DNA of 8,662 nucleotides, taken from the NCBI GenBank assembly GCA_003526525.1, contig DPVV01000434.1:1-8662 (forward strand), given 5' to 3'. Under the pieces are notes generated by a model, which was not told the origin of the DNA, did no database searches, and saw only the letters and a program-made list of their open reading frames with translations. Shown piece by piece: positions 5,510 to 8,662 of the stretch. The position numbers were made by a program, and so were the translations under genes. The first letter of the stretch is position 1. Every line of letters begins with the position of its first letter. Origin of the DNA: Lachnoclostridium phytofermentans. GTDB lineage: Bacteria > Bacillota > Clostridia > Lachnospirales > Lachnospiraceae.

Positions 5510-6274
5510 ATGAGCGAAAAAACAGAACTGCAAAAGGTCAGCGAGGAAACCATGCGCTTTATGCGAGGAAAGTATGTTTTAGATGAAGTAGGCAACGGCA
5601 AAGATGAATTGAAATTCCGCAAAGGCGGGAAAACGGTGCTGACTATCTATATACGCGAAGATCGTTATGATTTTCTCGTTATTTTCGGAAAAGCAGAACG
5701 TGAATTATTTGAGGCACGGCGTAATGAATTTCCACAGAAGGTACAGGAAATTTACGATAACAGCAAAACACATCATGACGGTAAATGGATGTTTATTTCC
5801 GTTGCCGATTTACATACGCTCGAAGCTGTCGAGCAGCTTGTTTTGATTAAGAAAAAACCTAACCGAAAGTCGTTTCCGAAAGAGCAGGCGGTCTATGCCA
5901 GTTGCGGACACCGTTGCGATTTGTGTGTACATTATAACGGCGGAACAATCAGCGAGGAGTTTCGGGCGGAGTTGAAAGAGCGACTGATACGTGTATACGC
6001 GGGGGGAGTAGGCGATGGGGGGTATTGGGGCGATGATATGGAGTTGTGTGATGGCTGCCATACAGGGGGATTAGATAAAAGCTTTAACTGCGATTCATTG
6101 AAATGCGCGGCGGAAAATGACGTTGATAAATGCCAAAATTGTCATAAAAATCCTTGCGATAAGGCACATCATTTATATCAAGGGCTAAAACCTGAAATCC
6201 ACACAAATATTATTGCTGCCGACGATGTTACATGGGTAATTCTACCTTATGTGTATGAGCAATACGGAAATTAA
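5510..6274 (+). CDS. DUF3788-DUF3795-like fusion protein, cysteine-rich
   Basis: The first half (about residues 30-115) fits the DUF3788 pattern: YDFLVIFGKAERELFEARR, then the KMHHDGKW-type segment (here KTHHDGKWMFISV), a small fold with no assigned reaction. The second half (about 128-220) fits the DUF3795 pattern: CGHRCDLCVHYNGG, then CDGCHTGG, CDSLKC and CQNCHKNPC. I count ten Cys between 132 and 216, enough for zinc or iron-sulfur sites. GGAGG eight bases before the ATG supports the start. The function is unknown; the Cys-rich half suggests metal binding. Base use is less AT-rich than its neighbours, with codons such as GCG, CGC and GGC, and a G-rich run at about 6001-6020, so it may have been acquired separately. 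It is followed by a terminator and is likely its own unit or the end of the unit with the DsbA-like gene. Confidence 0.82.
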   Translation: MSEKTELQKVSEETMRFMRGKYVLDEVGNGKDELKFRKGGKTVLTIYIREDRYDFLVIFGKAERELFEARRNEFPQKVQEIYDNSKTHHDGKWMFISVADLHTLEAVEQLVLIKKKPNRKSFPKEQAVYASCGHRCDLCVHYNGGTISEEFRAELKERLIRVYAGGVGDGGYWGDDMELCDGCHTGGLDKSFNCDSLKCAAENDVDKCQNCHKNPCDKAHHLYQGLKPEIHTNIIAADDVTWVILPYVYEQYGN

Positions 6275-6304
6275 GTGGGATAACAACTAAATAGGGTTCA
6301 AATT

Positions 6305-6363
6305 AAGGGTTCCCAAAGATTGGAGCATTTAGATTAGTGGTCGTTCTTTGGAAGCCCTTTTTT
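6305..6363 (+). terminator. Terminator after the DUF3788/DUF3795 gene
   Basis: AAGGGTTCCCAAAG (6305-6318) pairs with CTTTGGAAGCCCTT (6346-6359) with two single-base bulges, and a T-run follows through 6363. The loop is 27 bases. It isolates this gene from the aldo/keto reductase downstream. Confidence 0.7.
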
Positions 6364-6473
6364 ACATCTGTGAGAACCTATCTACGATTTTAAAGTTGAT
6401 ATGGTTGAGTGAATATTGTGCATTTTTACATAAGGTTGAGGGGACAGGTTATCATATTTCCTGTTATCCTACT

Positions 6474-6507
6474 ATCATATTGACATGTGATTTTACAGTG
6501 ATATGAT
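6474..6507 (+). promoter_or_regulatory. Inverted repeat around the promoter, possible operator
   Basis: ATCATAT (6474-6480) and ATATGAT (6501-6507) are perfect inverted arms 20 bases apart that overlap the -35 and the -10. A related block, TATCATATT, occurs upstream near 6450 and again at 6473-6481. A repressor bound here would block the polymerase. Confidence 0.4.
6480..6507 (+). promoter_or_regulatory. Sigma-A-type promoter of the aldo/keto reductase gene
   Basis: TTGACA (6480-6485) is a perfect -35 and TATGAT (6502-6507) a five-of-six -10, with a 16-base spacer. Transcription would start near 6514. This argues that translation begins at 6543 and not at the in-frame ATG at 6516. Confidence 0.8.
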
Positions 6508-6542
6508 GTCTATATATGATACAAGAAAGGTATGGTGTTATT

Positions 6543-7655
6543 ATGCAAAAACGGCCATTTGGTAACACAGGTTTACACACTTCAATTCTTGGATTTGGTG
6601 GATTTCATTTGCTGGAGATCCCAGTAAGCGAGGCGAACTATCTATTAAATCGATATTTGGACGAGGGCGGTAATTATATTGAGACTGCTGCCAGCTATGG
6701 GGATGGTGAGTCAGAAAGAAAGATAGGACAATGTGTATCAGCAAGAAGAAAGGAATTCATTCTGGCAACAAAGTCAGGAGAACGTTTCAAGGACGGATTG
6801 TTAGCCTCCTTAGATCGTAGCTTACATAATCTTAATACGAATTATGTGGATCTTTTCATTATGCATGCTGTGGGAACTATGGAGGAGCTGGATCAGATAC
6901 TTGCTCCCGGTGGGGCATTGGAAGGTGCATTACAAGCAAAAAAGGAAGGACGCATTCATCACATAGGAATCTCAATGCATGGCCAGCCCGATGTCTTAAT
7001 CCGTGCATTAAAAGAATACCCTTTTGAGGCTGTGATGACGACCATTAATTATTATGATCATTTCAACTTCCCCGAGATACAAGAGGTATTGTTACCATTA
7101 GCACATAAGAATAATACTGCTATTATCTTAATGAAACCGGTAGCAGACGGTCTATTGTGGCGCAATGCTTCGCAGGCGTTCCGTTATGCCTTCAGTCAGC
7201 CGGTATCCATTGTCGTTGCAGGCATCAATAATAGAGAATTACTAGAGGCGGATTTACGTTACGCGAATGAATTCAAACCGATGTCAGAGGAAGAAATGGA
7301 AGACATATATACTAATTCTCCTGAGCTTGGTACCTATGTATGCAGACAATGTGGAAAATGCATGGTTTGCCCCGAGAACATTCCCCTTACGGATATCTTC
7401 CTATATGAGGGTTATTTTGACCGGCAAATGGCGGATGGTATCGTAACCAATGCTTCCGATTACGCCTTAAAGGAGCGGCTACGCTTTTGGTTTGGCAATC
7501 GAGATATGGCTATGAACCTTTATTCCAAACTGGAGGTTAAGGCTGACAGCTGCACCGATTGCGGCAAATGTACGCCGGAATGCCCTTACAGTATCGATGT
7601 AAGACGTAAGTTAGCGATCGCAGATTATAAGTTGGCGAAGAAGGATATTTTTTAA
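6543..7655 (+). CDS. Aldo/keto reductase with C-terminal 4Fe-4S ferredoxin-type domain
   Basis: The protein reduces or oxidises a carbonyl/alcohol substrate with NAD(P)H on a TIM barrel. The C-terminal cysteines suggest electron exchange through iron-sulfur clusters, as in COG1453-type oxidoreductases. In the 370-residue form, the barrel spans about 1-245 (RPFGNTGLHTSILGFGG at the start). The catalytic set is Tyr52 (ETAASYGDGESE), Lys77 (ATKSGE) and His108 (DLFIMHAVG). The usual Asp before the Tyr is Glu47 here, a conservative change. Cysteines 267, 270, 273 and 276 (CRQCGKCMVCP), and 337, 340, 343 and 347 (CTDCGKCTPECPYSID), form two clusters. I prefer the ATG at 6543: the promoter's start point is near 6514, and residue 1 then matches the family's start. 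The ribosome site AGAAAGG (6524-6530) lies a rather long 12 bases upstream. The in-frame ATG at 6516 would add nine residues. The substrate is unknown. Confidence 0.92.
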   Translation: MQKRPFGNTGLHTSILGFGGFHLLEIPVSEANYLLNRYLDEGGNYIETAASYGDGESERKIGQCVSARRKEFILATKSGERFKDGLLASLDRSLHNLNTNYVDLFIMHAVGTMEELDQILAPGGALEGALQAKKEGRIHHIGISMHGQPDVLIRALKEYPFEAVMTTINYYDHFNFPEIQEVLLPLAHKNNTAIILMKPVADGLLWRNASQAFRYAFSQPVSIVVAGINNRELLEADLRYANEFKPMSEEEMEDIYTNSPELGTYVCRQCGKCMVCPENIPLTDIFLYEGYFDRQMADGIVTNASDYALKERLRFWFGNRDMAMNLYSKLEVKADSCTDCGKCTPECPYSIDVRRKLAIADYKLAKKDIF

Positions 7656-7661
7656 CATTTT

Positions 7662-7673
7662 ATATCATGATAT
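7662..7673. promoter_or_regulatory. Perfect 12-bp palindrome upstream of the response regulator
   Basis: ATATCATGATAT is perfectly symmetrical and lies just after the reductase stop, about 50 bases upstream of the candidate promoter of the two-component genes. It shares the ATCAT/ATGAT half-site with the repeat at 6474-6507. It might be an operator, but short AT-rich palindromes arise by chance. Confidence 0.3.
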
Positions 7674-7713
7674 GTAATGGTTTTGAAGGAAAAAATTAAA
7701 GGTAGGATTACTC

Positions 7714-7741
7714 TTGACATTGCAGTGAAAATCTATAAAAC
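7714..7741 (+). promoter_or_regulatory. Candidate promoter of the two-component genes
   Basis: A perfect -35 TTGACA (7714-7719) is followed by TAAAAC (7736-7741) at 16 bases. TATAAA (7734-7739) is a better -10 but only 14 bases away. Start would be near 7748, just in front of the ribosome binding site at 7749-7756, giving a very short leader. Confidence 0.5.
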
Positions 7742-7763
7742 CTTATTCAAAGGAGGCTTGTGT

Positions 7764-8426
7764 GTGAAAATTTATATAATTGAAGATGATACAGTCCTTC
7801 GAGAAGAATTGGCCAAAATGCTTGTCATTTATGGATACTCGTGCGATTATACCGATGATTTTGAAAACATCATTACGCTTGTACAATCTGCAAAGCCAGA
7901 TTTAATTCTACTCGACATCAATTTACCCTATTATGACGGATATCATATTTGTCGTGAAATACGTAAACAATCTGAAGTGCCCATCATCATCGTCACTAGC
8001 CGTAATACAGATATGGACGAACTTATGGGTATGAATCTCGGTGCGGACGATTTTGTCACAAAGCCCTATAACAAGCAAATTCTGCTTGCCCGGATTGCGG
8101 CAGTGCTTAAGCGTACTGAACAGAAAACTCAAATGGAGGCTTTAGAACATAGAGGATTAATACTTTCGCTTGCTAAAAGTAGAGTAACGTTTAAAAATAA
8201 AACGGAAGAACTTACTAAGAATGAACAGCATATTCTTTCTATGCTTATCAAAAATTCTGGTCGTATCGTATCTCGGGAAGAACTGATGGATGAGCTTTGG
8301 CAGTCGGACGAATTTGTAGATGATAACACCCTAACGGTAAACGTTAACCGCCTGCGTCACAAACTGGATTCTGTCGGAGCAAATGATTTCATTTCGACTA
8401 AGCGTGGGCAGGGGTATTTGATATGA
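7764..8426 (+). CDS. OmpR-family response regulator, BceR/GraR-like
   Basis: This is the DNA-binding half of a two-component system. The receiver domain (1-105) has the acidic pocket Glu7, Asp8 and Asp9, phosphorylation site Asp51 (DLILLDINLPYYDGY), Thr79-Ser80 region and Lys100 (FVTKPYN). The segments DMDELMGMNLGADDFVTKPYN and DINLPYYDGY closely resemble BceR-type regulators, which control peptide-antibiotic ABC transporters. The C-terminal winged helix (about 128-220) ends RLRHKLDSVGANDFISTKRGQGYLI, as expected. I chose GTG at 7764 (220 residues) with AAAGGAGG seven bases upstream; the ATG at 7677 would add 29 unrelated residues and lies upstream of the promoter. It overlaps the kinase gene by four bases, so both are translated together. 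Target genes are probably beyond the window. Confidence 0.93.
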   Translation: MKIYIIEDDTVLREELAKMLVIYGYSCDYTDDFENIITLVQSAKPDLILLDINLPYYDGYHICREIRKQSEVPIIIVTSRNTDMDELMGMNLGADDFVTKPYNKQILLARIAAVLKRTEQKTQMEALEHRGLILSLAKSRVTFKNKTEELTKNEQHILSMLIKNSGRIVSREELMDELWQSDEFVDDNTLTVNVNRLRHKLDSVGANDFISTKRGQGYLI

Positions 8427-8662
8427 AGCTTACGTTATTTTTGAAAGATAAATTAATTTTCATATTGGGGCAGATTTGCATTGTTATTTTTGTCAGTGTA
8501 ATATTAAGTATGGTTCACATAAGCACTGCGGCGGTACTGTTGATTTGTGGGTTGATTATTCTCATTGCTATAGTTTCGCTTCTACAGGATTATTCAAAAC
8601 GCAGCAATTATTACAGGGGGATTTATAATACCCTCCATAATATGAACAAAAAGCAATATATT
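8423..8662 (+). CDS. Sensor histidine kinase, BceS-like, 3' end outside the window
   Basis: The ATG overlaps the stop of the response regulator (ATGA), typical of a translationally coupled pair. The 80 visible residues hold two hydrophobic segments at about 11-31 (IFILGQICIVIFVSVILSMV) and 36-56 (TAAVLLICGLIILIAIVSLL) with only a few residues between, and then a charged cytoplasmic start (QDYSKRSNYYRGIY). Two close membrane helices with almost no external loop match the intramembrane-sensing kinases of the BceS class, which detect stress through the partner ABC transporter and not a ligand directly. The catalytic H-box and ATPase domain lie beyond the window, so class assignment rests on the partner and the membrane layout. 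Confidence 0.82.
   Translation, partial: MKLTLFLKDKLIFILGQICIVIFVSVILSMVHISTAAVLLICGLIILIAIVSLLQDYSKRSNYYRGIYNTLHNMNKKQYI

Noticed and set aside
5810..6744. Minus-strand frames inside the DUF3788/DUF3795 gene and the reductase gene
   Set aside because: Shadows of well-supported genes on the + strand.
7923..8329. Minus-strand frames inside the response regulator
   Set aside because: Antisense to conserved receiver and winged-helix domains.
1..8662. CRISPR array, tRNA or rRNA genes
   Set aside because: No regularly spaced repeat series and no recognisable tRNA or rRNA sequence on either strand by eye.

Overview
The window looks like a piece of a low-GC Firmicute, most likely a Clostridia/Lachnospiraceae-type genome. 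The reasons are AT-rich coding DNA, strong AGGAGG-type ribosome binding sites, a TndX/TnpX-like large serine recombinase, and a BceR-like response regulator. This placement rests on recognising gene families by eye; no database search was possible. Every gene I can support is on the + strand.

Left part (1 to about 4260-4332) is read as the right-hand end of an integrated mobile element. It holds, in order: the 3' part of an unrecognised coiled-coil protein with its own terminator; an 89-aa orphan protein with its own ribosome binding site and a strong terminator; an ArdA antirestriction protein that matches the Tn916-type ArdA pattern; a 51-aa small protein behind a long dyad; and a 558-aa large serine recombinase. 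A split direct repeat (TAAGCAT, 11 bases, GATTACCAC, then an A-run) follows both the first gene and ardA. ArdA protects incoming DNA from type I restriction, the recombinase would integrate and excise the element, and the 51-aa protein is a candidate control factor. The left end of the element and any transfer genes lie outside the window.

Right part (4333 to 8662) looks like ordinary chromosome: a YdbC/PC4-type single-stranded-nucleic-acid-binding protein, a FrnE-like DsbA-family dithiol oxidoreductase (CSFC active site), a DUF3788-DUF3795-like fusion rich in cysteine, an aldo/keto reductase with two C-terminal four-cysteine clusters, and a BceR/BceS-type two-component pair whose kinase runs off the window. 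Codon and base use shifts to less AT-rich DNA, most clearly in the DUF3788/DUF3795 gene. Three of these genes have redox-type cysteine chemistry, but separate promoters and terminators argue against one operon.

I did not find a defence system, CRISPR array or RNA gene. The least explained items are the two orphan proteins in the element, the 51-aa ORF with its dyad, the repeated split motif, and the operator-like repeats around the aldo/keto reductase promoter.
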